From Tepidibacter aestuarii (lineage in GTDB: Bacteria > Bacillota > Clostridia > Peptostreptococcales > Peptostreptococcaceae): 64,000 nucleotides of DNA. The notes under the pieces are model-generated. The model saw only the letters and a program-made list of their open reading frames with translations, was not told the DNA's origin and did no database searches. Both the position numbers and the translations under genes were made by a program. Where the stretch lies: NCBI RefSeq assembly GCF_934924865.1, contig NZ_OW235315.1:930001-994000 (forward strand). The letters run 5' to 3'. Shown in pieces: positions 25,330 to 34,029 of this stretch. Position 1 is the stretch's first letter; each line of letters begins with the position of its first letter.

Positions 25330-26559
25330 TTGATAGATAAAAAAGTAGTAGTAATTGGAGGAGGAGCAGCTGGGATGATTGCAGCCGCTATTGCTGGTGG
25401 CAGAGGTCTAGACGTTACTTTGATCGAAAAGAATAGTGTTATGGGAAAGAAGCTTTTAATAACAGGAAAAGGAAGATGTAATATAACTAATGACTGCGAT
25501 GTTGAAGAGTTGATTGAAAATGTTCCTGTAAATGGAAAATTTTTATATAGTGCATTTTATACATTTACTAATATGGATGTTGTAGAATTATTTAATAAAT
25601 TAGGTGTTAAAACAAAAGTTGAAAGAGGAAATAGAATATTTCCAGTCTCAGATAGATCTTCTGATGTAGTTGAAGCTCTTAAAAAATATATGAAACAAAA
25701 CAATGTAAAGGTTTTAAAAGGAGAAGTTGATAAAGTAGAATCAGAGGATGGATACGTAAAAAATATAGTATTAAAAGATGGAAAATGTATAATGTGTGAC
25801 AGTGTAATAGTTGCAACAGGAGGAGCATCTTATCCTCAAACTGGATCAACTGGAGATGGATATAAATTTGCAAGACAGAATGGACATAATATAAGTAAAA
25901 TAAAGCCATCGTTAGTTCCACTTGAGACTAAGGAAAAATGGGTAAAAAACTTACAAGGACTAACGCTTAGAAATATATCTGTAAAAGTTTTGAATAAAAA
26001 TAATAAAAAGGTATATGATGATTTTGGAGAACTTAATTTTAATAGTTATGGAATATCAGGTCCTGTTATATTATCTGCAAGTTGTTATATAAAAGATATG
26101 GATAAGAACGATTATAGAGTTATAATAGATTTAAAACCAGCTTTATCTAATGAAAAGCTCGATAACAGAATACAAAGAGATTTTGATAAGTATTCAACGA
26201 AAAATTTTGAAGAAGCTTTAAAGGCTCTACTTCCTCAAAAGATGATATCTACGATAATCGAATTAACAGAGATAGACCCTAACAAAATAGTAAATCAAAT
26301 ATCAAAACAAGAGCGTAAGAAATTAATCGATACCTTAAAGAATATGACTTTAAATATAAAAAAATATAGACCTATAAAAGACGCTATAGTTACATCTGGG
26401 GGAGTGAAAATAAACGAAATTAATCCAAGTACTATGGAGTCTAAATTAGTCAAAGGATTATACTTTGCGGGCGAAGTTATTGACGTAGATGCTTATACAG
26501 GGGGATTTAATTTGCAGATAGCTTTTTCTACAGGATATCTTGCTGGAATTAATTGTTAA
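25330..26559 (+). CDS. HI0933/BaiN-family FAD-dependent oxidoreductase
   Basis: A 409-aa flavoprotein. The N-terminal dinucleotide fold is VVVIGGGAAGMIAAAIAGG, followed by KLLITGKGRCNITN, VIVATGGASYPQTGSTGDG and the C-terminal FAD motif GLYFAGEVIDVDAYTGGFNLQ, all typical of the HI0933/YhiN family; one member, BaiN, was linked to bile acid reduction but the family is broad. It starts at TTG 7 nt after GAGGAGG. It lies 71 bp before cinA. No substrate can be assigned from sequence. Confidence 0.9.
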   Translation: MIDKKVVVIGGGAAGMIAAAIAGGRGLDVTLIEKNSVMGKKLLITGKGRCNITNDCDVEELIENVPVNGKFLYSAFYTFTNMDVVELFNKLGVKTKVERGNRIFPVSDRSSDVVEALKKYMKQNNVKVLKGEVDKVESEDGYVKNIVLKDGKCIMCDSVIVATGGASYPQTGSTGDGYKFARQNGHNISKIKPSLVPLETKEKWVKNLQGLTLRNISVKVLNKNNKKVYDDFGELNFNSYGISGPVILSASCYIKDMDKNDYRVIIDLKPALSNEKLDNRIQRDFDKYSTKNFEEALKALLPQKMISTIIELTEIDPNKIVNQISKQERKKLIDTLKNMTLNIKKYRPIKDAIVTSGGVKINEINPSTMESKLVKGLYFAGEVIDVDAYTGGFNLQIAFSTGYLAGINC

Positions 26560-26630
26560 AATAATATATTAAACTGAAAATTATAGATGTATAATAATAA
26601 GTATATATAGATAAGCTAAGGGGTGATTGT

Positions 26631-27866
26631 ATGAGAGCAGAGATATTATGTGTTGGAACGGAAATACTACTAGGAGATATAGTTAATACTAATGCACAAT
26701 TTTTAGCTAAAGAACTAGCTGATTTAGGTATTTGTGTTTATTATCAAACTGTTGTAGGTGATAATCCAGATAGATTGAAAGAAGCTCTAAAAATAGCTTT
26801 CTCAAGAGCGAACTTGGTTATTACAACTGGAGGATTAGGACCTACTAAGGATGATTTAACAAAAGAAGTGTGTGCTGAATTTTTTAATAAAGAGCTTGAA
26901 ATGAATAAAGAGTCTATGGACTATATAAAAGAGTATTTTAAATCTCAAAATAAGGATATGGTTAAATCGAATGAGAAACAGGCTTGTTTTCCTAAAGATA
27001 GTATTATATTGAAAAATGATTGTGGAACAGCGCCGGGTTGTATAATGAAGGATGATGAGAAAACAGTTATACTGTTTCCTGGTCCTCCAAGAGAGATGAA
27101 TTATATGTTTAAAAACTATGCAAAGCCATATCTTCAAAAGTATCAAAAGGATATAATAGAGTCTAAAACTTTAAGATTATGTGGAATGGGAGAAAGCTCT
27201 GTAGAGGAAAAAATAAAGGATTTAATTGAAGGTCAGACAAATCCAACGATAGCACCTTATGCAAAAAATGGAGAAGTAACTCTTAGAATTACAGCTAGAG
27301 CATCATCTAATGAAGAAGCTAAAAACTTGATTGAACCATTAAAAAATGAAATTTATTCAAGATTATCTTTATATGTTTATGGAGAAGATGATACTTGTCT
27401 TGAATTTGAAGTTGCTAAGATGATTATGGATAAAAACCTAACAATAGCTACCGCAGAGTCCTGTACAGGAGGACTTATAGCATCAAGACTTATAAACTAT
27501 CCTGGAATATCTTCTGTCTTTAACGAGGGTATGGTTACTTATACAAACGAATCGAAGATGAAAAGACTTGGAGTAAAAAAAGAAACACTTGAAAAATATG
27601 GAGCTGTAAGCGAGCAAACTGCTACTGAGATGGCTATTGGAGTGGCGAAAAATACAGGATCTAATATAGGAATTTCTGTAACAGGAATAGCAGGTCCAGG
27701 TGGTGGAAGTGATCAAAAACCTGTTGGACTTGTATATATAGGAGTTTGTATAAATGGAGTTACAAAAGTTAAACAATTGAATTTAAAAGGAGATAGAAAT
27801 AGAATACGAAATATAACTGCTATAAAAGCTTTAAACTTCTTGAGACTAGAGTGTTTGAATATGTAA
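26631..27866 (+). CDS. cinA: CinA family protein (nicotinamide-nucleotide amidase / MoaB-like)
   Basis: A 411-aa two-domain protein: an N-terminal molybdopterin-binding-like COG1058 domain (MRAEILCVGTEILLGDIVNTN, TTGGLGPTKDD, FPGPPREM) with ADP-ribose pyrophosphatase activity in studied members, and a C-terminal PncC domain (TIATAESCTGGLIASRL, VTGIAGPGGGSDQKPVG) that deamidates NMN in the pyridine-nucleotide cycle. The full-length form is typical of Firmicutes. The ATG follows AGGGGTGA. Confidence 0.95.
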   Translation: MRAEILCVGTEILLGDIVNTNAQFLAKELADLGICVYYQTVVGDNPDRLKEALKIAFSRANLVITTGGLGPTKDDLTKEVCAEFFNKELEMNKESMDYIKEYFKSQNKDMVKSNEKQACFPKDSIILKNDCGTAPGCIMKDDEKTVILFPGPPREMNYMFKNYAKPYLQKYQKDIIESKTLRLCGMGESSVEEKIKDLIEGQTNPTIAPYAKNGEVTLRITARASSNEEAKNLIEPLKNEIYSRLSLYVYGEDDTCLEFEVAKMIMDKNLTIATAESCTGGLIASRLINYPGISSVFNEGMVTYTNESKMKRLGVKKETLEKYGAVSEQTATEMAIGVAKNTGSNIGISVTGIAGPGGGSDQKPVGLVYIGVCINGVTKVKQLNLKGDRNRIRNITAIKALNFLRLECLNM

Positions 27867-27980
27867 AATAATATTCATAAGAAAAATTATATTTTTCCAA
27901 AAAATACTATACATGAAATTTGAAATTCTTCACATAATACTATCAAGCAACAAATAAAAAAATAAAGTGAGGGATTTAAT

Positions 27981-28199
27981 ATGACTAACAACAATAATAA
28001 TAACAAAGCAGTTCCAGCAGCTAAGGCAGCATTAAATCAAATGAAGCTTGAGACAGCTAATGAATTAGGACTATCTAACTATGAAAATATGGATAAGGGA
28101 AACCTAACAGCTAGACAAAATGGTTATGTAGGTGGAACAATGACTAAGAAATTAGTTGAAATGGCTGAGCAACAAATGAGTGGAGGACAAACTAAATAA
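27981..28199 (+). CDS. alpha/beta-type small acid-soluble spore protein
   Basis: A 72-aa DNA-coating spore protein. It has KLETANELGL, the GPR protease site region, and the conserved GNLTARQNGYVGGTMTKKLVEMAE core of alpha/beta SASPs; these bind DNA in the spore and protect it from UV. The ATG follows GTGAGGGA. CATAATA at 27933-27939 resembles a sigma-G -10 element; a matching -35 is less clear. This gene is direct evidence for endospore formation. Confidence 0.95.
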   Translation: MTNNNNNNKAVPAAKAALNQMKLETANELGLSNYENMDKGNLTARQNGYVGGTMTKKLVEMAEQQMSGGQTK

Positions 28200-28213
28200 T
28201 TAGTTTAACAAGT

Positions 28214-28247
28214 AAAAGCGAAGAATTAATTCTTCGCTTTTATTTTT
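28214..28247. terminator. bidirectional terminator, SASP / Crp-family gene
   Basis: AAAAGCGAAGAATT / AATTCTTCGCTTTT palindrome followed by ATTTTTATT; lies between converging genes. Confidence 0.88.
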
Positions 28248-28248
28248 A

Positions 28249-28926
28249 TTAAAATATACAATCCTCTAGTATATCTAAATCTTTTATAAGTATAGTATTT
28301 CTATCAAAGTCGATTAATTCTTCTTCTCTCATTTTTATGAGTTCTCTAGATAAAGATGGCCTAGTTACAGCAAATTGCTCTGACATTTCTTGTCTTGAAT
28401 ATGGTATTTTTATCAATAGTTTTTTTTGTTTTGAATACTCATCTAAAAGGTAGCTTGCAATTTTTTCCCTTATAGTTTGATAAGATAGTGTTTTTACTTT
28501 TTTATTTAACATAAGTATTTTGTTCGATAAAAGGGACATAAAGTTTTTTAGTATGTCAGGATTTATTGTACAAATTTTCAAAATATCTTCTTTTGATATG
28601 AACATAATTTCTGAAGAAGTTATTGGAACTAAAGTTGCAGGATATGTATTCTTTTGAGAAAAAACTATAACTTCTCCAAATATATTTCCTGATGATAAAG
28701 TTGAAATCGTAAGAGTCTTACCAGATGGGTAGATCTTTTGAATTTCTACATTACCAGATATTAAAATACCTATGCTATTTAAAGGATCTCCCTCTATCGC
28801 TATTAATTCGTTTTTATTAAATGATTTCATTTTATAGTTGATGTTAGATAGAATATCATTTAAATTATCGTCTACTATATTTTTGAACAATACACTTGAT
28901 TTTAAAATATTTTCTAAATTCAACAT
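28249..28926 (-). CDS. Crp/Fnr-family transcriptional regulator
   Basis: A 225-aa regulator with a cyclic-nucleotide-binding-like beta barrel (about 10-125), the long dimer helix and a C-terminal HTH_Crp domain with SRQEMSEQFAVTRPSLSRELIKM. It has no N-terminal Cys cluster, so it is not an Fe-S Fnr, and the effector is unknown. The start follows AAGGAG. It is divergent from the 57-aa gene and the Lit-like gene (124-bp gap), which are plausible targets. Confidence 0.92.
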   Translation of the reverse strand: MLNLENILKSSVLFKNIVDDNLNDILSNINYKMKSFNKNELIAIEGDPLNSIGILISGNVEIQKIYPSGKTLTISTLSSGNIFGEVIVFSQKNTYPATLVPITSSEIMFISKEDILKICTINPDILKNFMSLLSNKILMLNKKVKTLSYQTIREKIASYLLDEYSKQKKLLIKIPYSRQEMSEQFAVTRPSLSRELIKMREEELIDFDRNTILIKDLDILEDCIF

Positions 28927-29050
28927 AATAGTCTCCTTAATTTTAAATTATGTACTAAATAATAATATAACCAAACTTAAAAATCAATATAGAATATTTT
29001 ATAGTGTTTTAGTAAATAATAGAATTAAAATGATTTAAGGAGTGATTTAA

Positions 29051-29224
29051 ATGGAACAGAATGTAAATTTCGAATCAGTTAAGGAACAATTTAAGCATGC
29101 TTCATTAGATGAACAAATAAGAATATACACAACTACGTCTGGCCTTACAGTTGAACAGTTTAAAGAATTACTTAAATACTTCCCTATACAACATCTAGAT
29201 AAATTGGAAAAAGCTATGGCTTAA
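29051..29224 (+). CDS. 57-aa uncharacterised soluble protein
   Basis: ATG 29051 follows AAGGAGTGATTTAA, an excellent ribosome site, and the frame encodes 57 residues (MEQNVNFESVKEQF to LDKLEKAMA). It has no signal peptide or hydrophobic segment and looks like two or three amphipathic helices with a YFP turn. I do not recognise a family. The next gene starts 2 bases after its stop with no good site of its own, so the pair looks translationally coupled. Confidence 0.8.
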   Translation: MEQNVNFESVKEQFKHASLDEQIRIYTTTSGLTVEQFKELLKYFPIQHLDKLEKAMA

Positions 29225-29225
29225 A

Positions 29226-29870
29226 ATGAAAAAAACTATATATTATTTATGTGGAGGTTTAATATTTTTTCTTATACTTTTGATCAGCATTGAATTTTAT
29301 TCTTTAAATTCCTTCTTTTACTTTATTCAATACGATAAGAATAACGTTTATCAAAATATTACATATTCAAAAGAAGATGTAAAAAATGTAACTTACAATT
29401 TGATAGACTATTTAAAGTATGATGTGGATTTGGATTACAAAGACATTTTTTCAGATAAAGAAAAAAGTCATATGAAGGATGTAAAGTATATATTTCAAAA
29501 AGGATTTTTGATAAAAAGATTATCCATAATAGTTATTTGTATAATAATTTATATGGGTAGAAAAGATATGAATAATATGCTAAAGAGCTTTAATAAAAGC
29601 ATTCTAAGCACATGTGTTGTCTTTACACTATTATGTTCTATAATATCTTTAAATTATTATAAGTATTTCACTGTGTTTCACAAAATATTTTTTAATAATG
29701 ACAACTGGCTATTAAGTCCAAAAGAGAGTATAATAATAAATTTATTGCCACTTGAATTTTTTAAAAGCATAAGTATATATATTTTTATGACTATCTTGAT
29801 TGTAAGTTGTATTGTGATATCTATTAACTTCTTTTTAATTAAAAGAAAAAAGCTAGAGCCAAAGCTCTAG
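29226..29870 (+). CDS. DUF1461/TIGR01906 membrane protein, Lit-like
   Basis: A 214-aa integral membrane protein with a first hydrophobic segment (about 5-28), a longer extracytoplasmic part (NVYQNITYSKEDV...) and three further membrane segments. VFHKIFFNNDNWLLSP (His152) is the hallmark of the TIGR01906 family, which includes Lit, the intramolecular transacylase that converts diacyl lipoproteins to the lyso form in enterococci. The acyltransferase role is inferred from family; many clostridial members are untested. It is coupled to the 57-aa gene and its terminator overlaps the stop. Confidence 0.82.
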   Translation: MKKTIYYLCGGLIFFLILLISIEFYSLNSFFYFIQYDKNNVYQNITYSKEDVKNVTYNLIDYLKYDVDLDYKDIFSDKEKSHMKDVKYIFQKGFLIKRLSIIVICIIIYMGRKDMNNMLKSFNKSILSTCVVFTLLCSIISLNYYKYFTVFHKIFFNNDNWLLSPKESIIINLLPLEFFKSISIYIFMTILIVSCIVISINFFLIKRKKLEPKL

Positions 29871-29878
29871 TTTTTTTA
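29847..29878 (+). terminator. terminator of the Lit-like gene
   Basis: CTAGAGC/GCTCTAG stem extended by A/T pairs, T7 tail; overlaps the last codons. Confidence 0.85.
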
Positions 29879-29935
29879 TTATAAAGATTTAAGTTTAGTG
29901 ATTGTATGAAATAAGTAAATTTATGTGCTTAATCC

Positions 29936-30137
29936 AAAATAAATGGGATCAAAATACCGATAATGTGTTAAAAATTTTTAATAAAACTAAGCATTACATC
30001 TTATTGAATATCCTGAAAGTTCTAAACTCCCTAACAGTCAGACAACGGACTTTCTTAACGGATATTCAAACGATGTAATACAAGTTTTATATGAAAATAT
30101 TTAAATCATTCTCTAACATTTTAATCCCATTTATTTT
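29936..30137 (+). repeat. approx. 202-bp palindromic structured element, copy 1
   Basis: No gene is visible in 29871-30300; this element fills half of it. The ends AAAATAAATGGGAT (29936-29949) and their exact complement (30124-30137) form a 14-bp outer stem. Further nested pairs are ATTACATC 29993-30000 / GATGTAAT 30072-30079, GAATATCC 30006-30013 / GGATATTC 30060-30067, and GAAAG / CTTTC. The central part holds ACTCCCTAACAGTCAGACA. A related element lies at 31354-31551 in opposite orientation, sharing ACCGATAAT, GTTAG(A/G)GAAT, the centre and TTAACGGAT. It could be a MITE or a structured RNA. Confidence 0.82.
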
Positions 30138-30300
30138 TTTAGTGTGGTTTTTAAATTTTGGCTATGTTTAAACATAATATTGATAGTATGCTACAAATAT
30201 AAGGACAAGGGTTTATCTTGCTTTTATTGGATAAGTCTTTTTTAGAATAGGAAATAGTAGAGTTAGTAAAGTCGTTAAAGGATTTCTATAATATAGTAAA

Positions 30301-30894
30301 CTATATTTCTTTAAATGATAATCTTATAAGAACAGTTGATTGATTATCTTTTAAAATCTCCCTAGTTACTTCTGAATCAATTGGAACTCCCAATGGAAGA
30401 TTACCAGATATACTGGATTCAGAATTAGCATAATAAATATATATTTCTGTACCAAGTGTCAACTTTGTATTATTAGTAAGAGCAGCCTTTGAATATTTGC
30501 TTAAATCTTCTTTTACTTCATAACTACCACTCATAGTAGCACTTTTATCAGCTAGAATATATCTTATTTGGTTACTTTTTAAGTTTATACCTAGTGTCTT
30601 AATATCGCTTTCAATACTAATATCGTCATGCATAATACTTGTGATTGAATCTTCTTTTACTTTTTTACCATTTTCATAAACTTCGTAAATTAATGAAAAC
30701 TCATATTTTTTATCATTTGGGATATTTTTTAATTTATACATCAATATTCGATTTCCAGTAAGATTAAATAAATATTCCTCTTTATCAGATAGTGATTCGT
30801 ATACTAATTCCGTATCAATATTTTTAATGTTTTGACATCCTATAAAAGTTGTACAGCACATTAGAGTTAAAAATAATACTAATATTTTTTTCAT
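30301..30894 (-). CDS. hypothetical lipoprotein
   Basis: A 197-aa secreted lipoprotein: signal peptide MKKILVLFLTLMCCTTFIGC with lipobox FIGC at residues 17-20, then a beta-rich hydrophilic domain. The ATG at 30894 follows GGGGGATT; an upstream in-frame ATG at 30927 would precede the signal with an unlikely extra segment. I recognise no domain. It lies alone between the two palindromic elements, next to a transposase remnant. Confidence 0.82.
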   Translation of the reverse strand: MKKILVLFLTLMCCTTFIGCQNIKNIDTELVYESLSDKEEYLFNLTGNRILMYKLKNIPNDKKYEFSLIYEVYENGKKVKEDSITSIMHDDISIESDIKTLGINLKSNQIRYILADKSATMSGSYEVKEDLSKYSKAALTNNTKLTLGTEIYIYYANSESSISGNLPLGVPIDSEVTREILKDNQSTVLIRLSFKEI

Positions 30895-31031
30895 AACAAT
30901 CCCCCGACTTAAGCATTTAATGAACACTATAATTTAGTTGTTCGTTGTTTCTTATTCAATTATACATAAATATTTCAAATAATTCTATTTAATACAGAAA
31001 TTGTTATACTTAAAAACTCAAATCGCTTATG

Positions 31032-31283
31032 TCATATAAGATAAAAGTTAAGATACTTAGTTGCCACTCCATGAAATTTGAAAGACCATTCTCTATGTCT
31101 AATATGATACCAATTAACGTGCTGCACGTGATATAAAACTTCTTTTTTCTTATCACGTTTAATTTTAATATGATTTAATCCTAATTCTTTTATGAATCTT
31201 ATATAACTTTTATGCGAATCACTGCACAGGATTGAGTTTTTAGATATGCTTGATAAAACTAATTTTTTATCTTCGTAACTCAT
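31032..31283 (-). pseudogene. IS1595-type (ISXO2-like) transposase remnant
   Basis: An 83-codon frame whose residues ILCSDSHKSYIRFIKELG, KKEVLYHVQHVNWYH and FHGVATKYLNFYL match the C-terminal catalytic part of IS1595/ISXO2-like DDE transposases. Full proteins are about three to four times longer, and the zinc-ribbon and early catalytic residues are missing upstream. It is a decayed insertion sequence fragment; terminal repeats of the IS were not identified. Confidence 0.75.
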
Positions 31284-31353
31284 TTTTCTATTAGTAAACT
31301 TCTTTTCTTAATAAAGAGGTAAGATTAAATTTTATAATATAGTGCCTAATATT

Positions 31354-31551
31354 AAAACTTTCTATGAAAATGTTAGGGAATACTTTTGAAAATTTTGACT
31401 AATATAACTTAGATTTTATCGCTTAATAATCCGTTAATAAATTTGCGTGTTTGACCGTAGGAAGTTCGTAAATTTTAGGGTTGTTAATAAGATAAAGTCT
31501 TAGTTATATTTAAAATATTGTTGTATTATCGGTATTTTCATAGAAAGTTTT
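31354..31551 (-). repeat. approx. 198-bp palindromic structured element, copy 2
   Basis: Outer arms AAAACTTTCTATGAAAAT (31354-31371) and the exact complement (31534-31551) form an 18-bp stem; a second stem pairs 31403-31420 with 31491-31508 (16 of 18). Read on the minus strand it aligns with copy 1: ACCGATAAT near one end, GTTAGGGAAT near the other, AACTTCCTACGGTCAAACA in the centre and TTAACGGAT after it. The outermost paired bases differ completely from copy 1. The rest of 31284-31701 holds no gene I can see. Confidence 0.8.
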
Positions 31552-31701
31552 TGATAACCCACATATAACCCAAAAAGTATGTATTTAAAATCTTTAAAAT
31601 AAATATTTTTATTTTAGAGCGAATTTTATGACTTTCAATTGATAAATAGTATAAAAATTTTATAAATGGAAAGAATAAAATAAAAAACAAGAGGTGATTT
31701 T

Positions 31702-32202
31702 ATGCTCAACAACTTTGTGGGATTAATATATAAGGAATTGATAAAAGGAAAAATAAAAGACTTAAAAAAAGTAAACAAATACAGCATTAAGAGAAAAGAT
31801 GATATAGACATTATAAAAAAAATAGATAGTTTACTCGCTAAAATAGCTAAATACATCTTGAATATATTTATATTCTTAATTATGGTAAAAATAAATATAT
31901 ATATTAGCACTGTAGCTTTAATAGGATTTGTATTTTACAAAAAAATTATAAATGATAGATTCAAGGAGAATATGAAAAACAGAACATGCTCTTTAAAAAA
32001 GCTATTTGATGAAGTGGTAAAAGAAAATTCAAAATTAAAAATAAAAACAATAATGGTTATGTTTATACTTATGCAGTTTTCAGATTATACAAAACTTTAT
32101 ATTGGTATAATTGTAACTCTTTTAGTATTTACTATAAATGATATATATAGTAACATAAAAAATATAAACGAAAATACTTTTCAAGGAAGACTTTCTAAAT
32201 AG
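31702..32202 (+). CDS. hypothetical small membrane protein
   Basis: A 166-aa, very basic protein with hydrophobic segments at about residues 50-78 and 112-145 and a charged N-terminal region. The ATG follows AGAGGTGA. I recognise no family. It lies 36 bp before the SpoIIE phosphatase gene in the same direction with no terminator between, so the two may be co-expressed and this protein could anchor the phosphatase, which is speculative. Confidence 0.7.
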   Translation: MLNNFVGLIYKELIKGKIKDLKKVNKYSIKRKDDIDIIKKIDSLLAKIAKYILNIFIFLIMVKINIYISTVALIGFVFYKKIINDRFKENMKNRTCSLKKLFDEVVKENSKLKIKTIMVMFILMQFSDYTKLYIGIIVTLLVFTINDIYSNIKNINENTFQGRLSK

Positions 32203-32238
32203 CTTAAAGTGAAGTTTGCTTGAAGTGGGGGACAAATT

Positions 32239-34011
32239 ATGAAAAATGATAGAGATAGAGTATATAATATATTAGAAATATCTAAATTAGTTACTGCATC
32301 TATGAACTTTTTTGAAATAAAGGATGAGATTGTATCTAAAATGTTAAATGTGATACATCCTAGAAAGGCTTGTATAAACTTATTTTATAAAAATAATTAT
32401 AAATACTCATACTTAGTGTGTTCTGCTACTTTAGATTATATACCTGAACTATTTTCAAGTGGAGATTCAGAAACAATTAAAATAGATTTTAATGAGTATC
32501 CTAAATATATCCATGAAGCTGTATTTGAAAAGAAAATAGTTTGGGTAAAAAATATATTTGAAGATGATAGAGCGATAATGGAAAGGGATATGGCTGCAAA
32601 AGAAGGATACACAGGAAGAATAGTATTTCCTCTTATAGCCAATAATAATGTAATCGGATTTATAACTTGTTATATAACAGAAGATGATGATTTAACACAA
32701 GAAGATATAAATTTTATATCTTCTGTTTCTTCGTTAATAAGCCTTTCTATAGAAATAACAAAGGAAAATTATAAAATAGATACATTAATAAAAAAATTAA
32801 GAGGGGCTATAAACTATATAAGTAAGGCAACTCAAGAATTATACGCAAACAGGTCGATAGATAACTTCCTTTCTTTAATTAGTAGGCAAATGTGTAAGCT
32901 TACATCTAGTGAAAGCTCAATAGTAATACTTAATGATAATAACAATAAAACACAGACGTTTAATCAATACGGAAATGAAAATATAAATATACACAAGGCA
33001 CTAGGCTATGTTATAAAGGATGATATAGATAAGAATGGAAAGTACTACAATCCAAAGGATTTAAAAAAATATATAGATGATGATAATATAAAGTCTTTAA
33101 TATACTTTAAATTAAAGGTAGCAAATGAAGCTGTAGGATATATAGCAGCTGTAAATAGCAAAAAATACACTGATGATGATATTAAGATACTTAGTATATT
33201 TTCATCTCAAACAGTGCTTGCTATTCAAATGTATAATAATTCTAAGAAAGTATTTGAGCATGAGTTATTAGAAAAAGAGCTTGAAATTGTGTCAAAACAA
33301 CAAAAACTTATGATGAGTGATACACAAATTAAATTTTCTGATTCAAAAGAAATAGTATTTTTTCATGAGCCATCAAAATATATAGGTGGAGATTTTTGTA
33401 AAATAATAAAAATAGATGAAAGCAAGGTATGCATATTTATAGCAGATGTTATGGGCCATGGCATAATGTCTAATTATTTTGTAGCGATGATAAAAGGAGT
33501 GCTTCAAACTCTAGTATATGAAAAAGAATCGGCTGGGAGCATACTGACAAAAATGAATCATATATTATATGATGATTTTGATAAGGTTAATGCATTTGCT
33601 ACAGCTAGAATTGGAATATTTGATTCTAAAACTGGAAAATCAGTAATATCAAATGCTGGTCATCACTATTCTATAGGAATCAAAAAAGATAAAGAAATAG
33701 TTGTGGATGATCTTGATTTTGATAAAGGGATGCCGATAGGTGTATTAAAAGATATGTCATATAATGAATATGAATACAATATAAACGAGTATGAACTTGT
33801 ATGTATATACACTGATGGTATAATAGAAGCATCTAATGAATCTGGAGAAGAATTCGGGTTAGACATATTGAAAGAGCTAATAAAAAATAATTATACTAAT
33901 ACTACTTCAAATATATATTATAAACTTAAAAAAGAGCTGGAAATATTTACGGGAAAAGATAGTTTAGAAGATGACTTGCTAATACTGTTTGTAAAAAACA
34001 AAGTAGATTAA
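32239..34011 (+). CDS. GAF-GAF-SpoIIE (PP2C) protein serine phosphatase
   Basis: A 590-aa soluble signalling protein. An N-terminal GAF domain (about 10-170), a second GAF-like domain (about 190-335), a short coiled linker, and a C-terminal SpoIIE/RsbU-type PP2C domain (about 365-590) with GGDFCKII, IADVMGHGIMSN, SNAGHHY and CIYTDGIIEASN are visible, including the metal-binding Asp residues. Such phosphatases act on phospho-STAS anti-anti-sigma factors. No anti-sigma pair is adjacent; the STAS-like protein at 1662 is distant. The ATG follows GGGGGACA. Confidence 0.9.
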   Translation: MKNDRDRVYNILEISKLVTASMNFFEIKDEIVSKMLNVIHPRKACINLFYKNNYKYSYLVCSATLDYIPELFSSGDSETIKIDFNEYPKYIHEAVFEKKIVWVKNIFEDDRAIMERDMAAKEGYTGRIVFPLIANNNVIGFITCYITEDDDLTQEDINFISSVSSLISLSIEITKENYKIDTLIKKLRGAINYISKATQELYANRSIDNFLSLISRQMCKLTSSESSIVILNDNNNKTQTFNQYGNENINIHKALGYVIKDDIDKNGKYYNPKDLKKYIDDDNIKSLIYFKLKVANEAVGYIAAVNSKKYTDDDIKILSIFSSQTVLAIQMYNNSKKVFEHELLEKELEIVSKQQKLMMSDTQIKFSDSKEIVFFHEPSKYIGGDFCKIIKIDESKVCIFIADVMGHGIMSNYFVAMIKGVLQTLVYEKESAGSILTKMNHILYDDFDKVNAFATARIGIFDSKTGKSVISNAGHHYSIGIKKDKEIVVDDLDFDKGMPIGVLKDMSYNEYEYNINEYELVCIYTDGIIEASNESGEEFGLDILKELIKNNYTNTTSNIYYKLKKELEIFTGKDSLEDDLLILFVKNKVD

Positions 34012-34029
34012 TAAATTGGGGGGATATAG

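Noticed and set aside
30210..30320. Plus-strand codons reading like a decayed protein (EIVELVKSLKDFYNIVN) beside palindromic element 1
   Set aside because: It is interrupted by a stop, has no start and could not be matched to a family with confidence.
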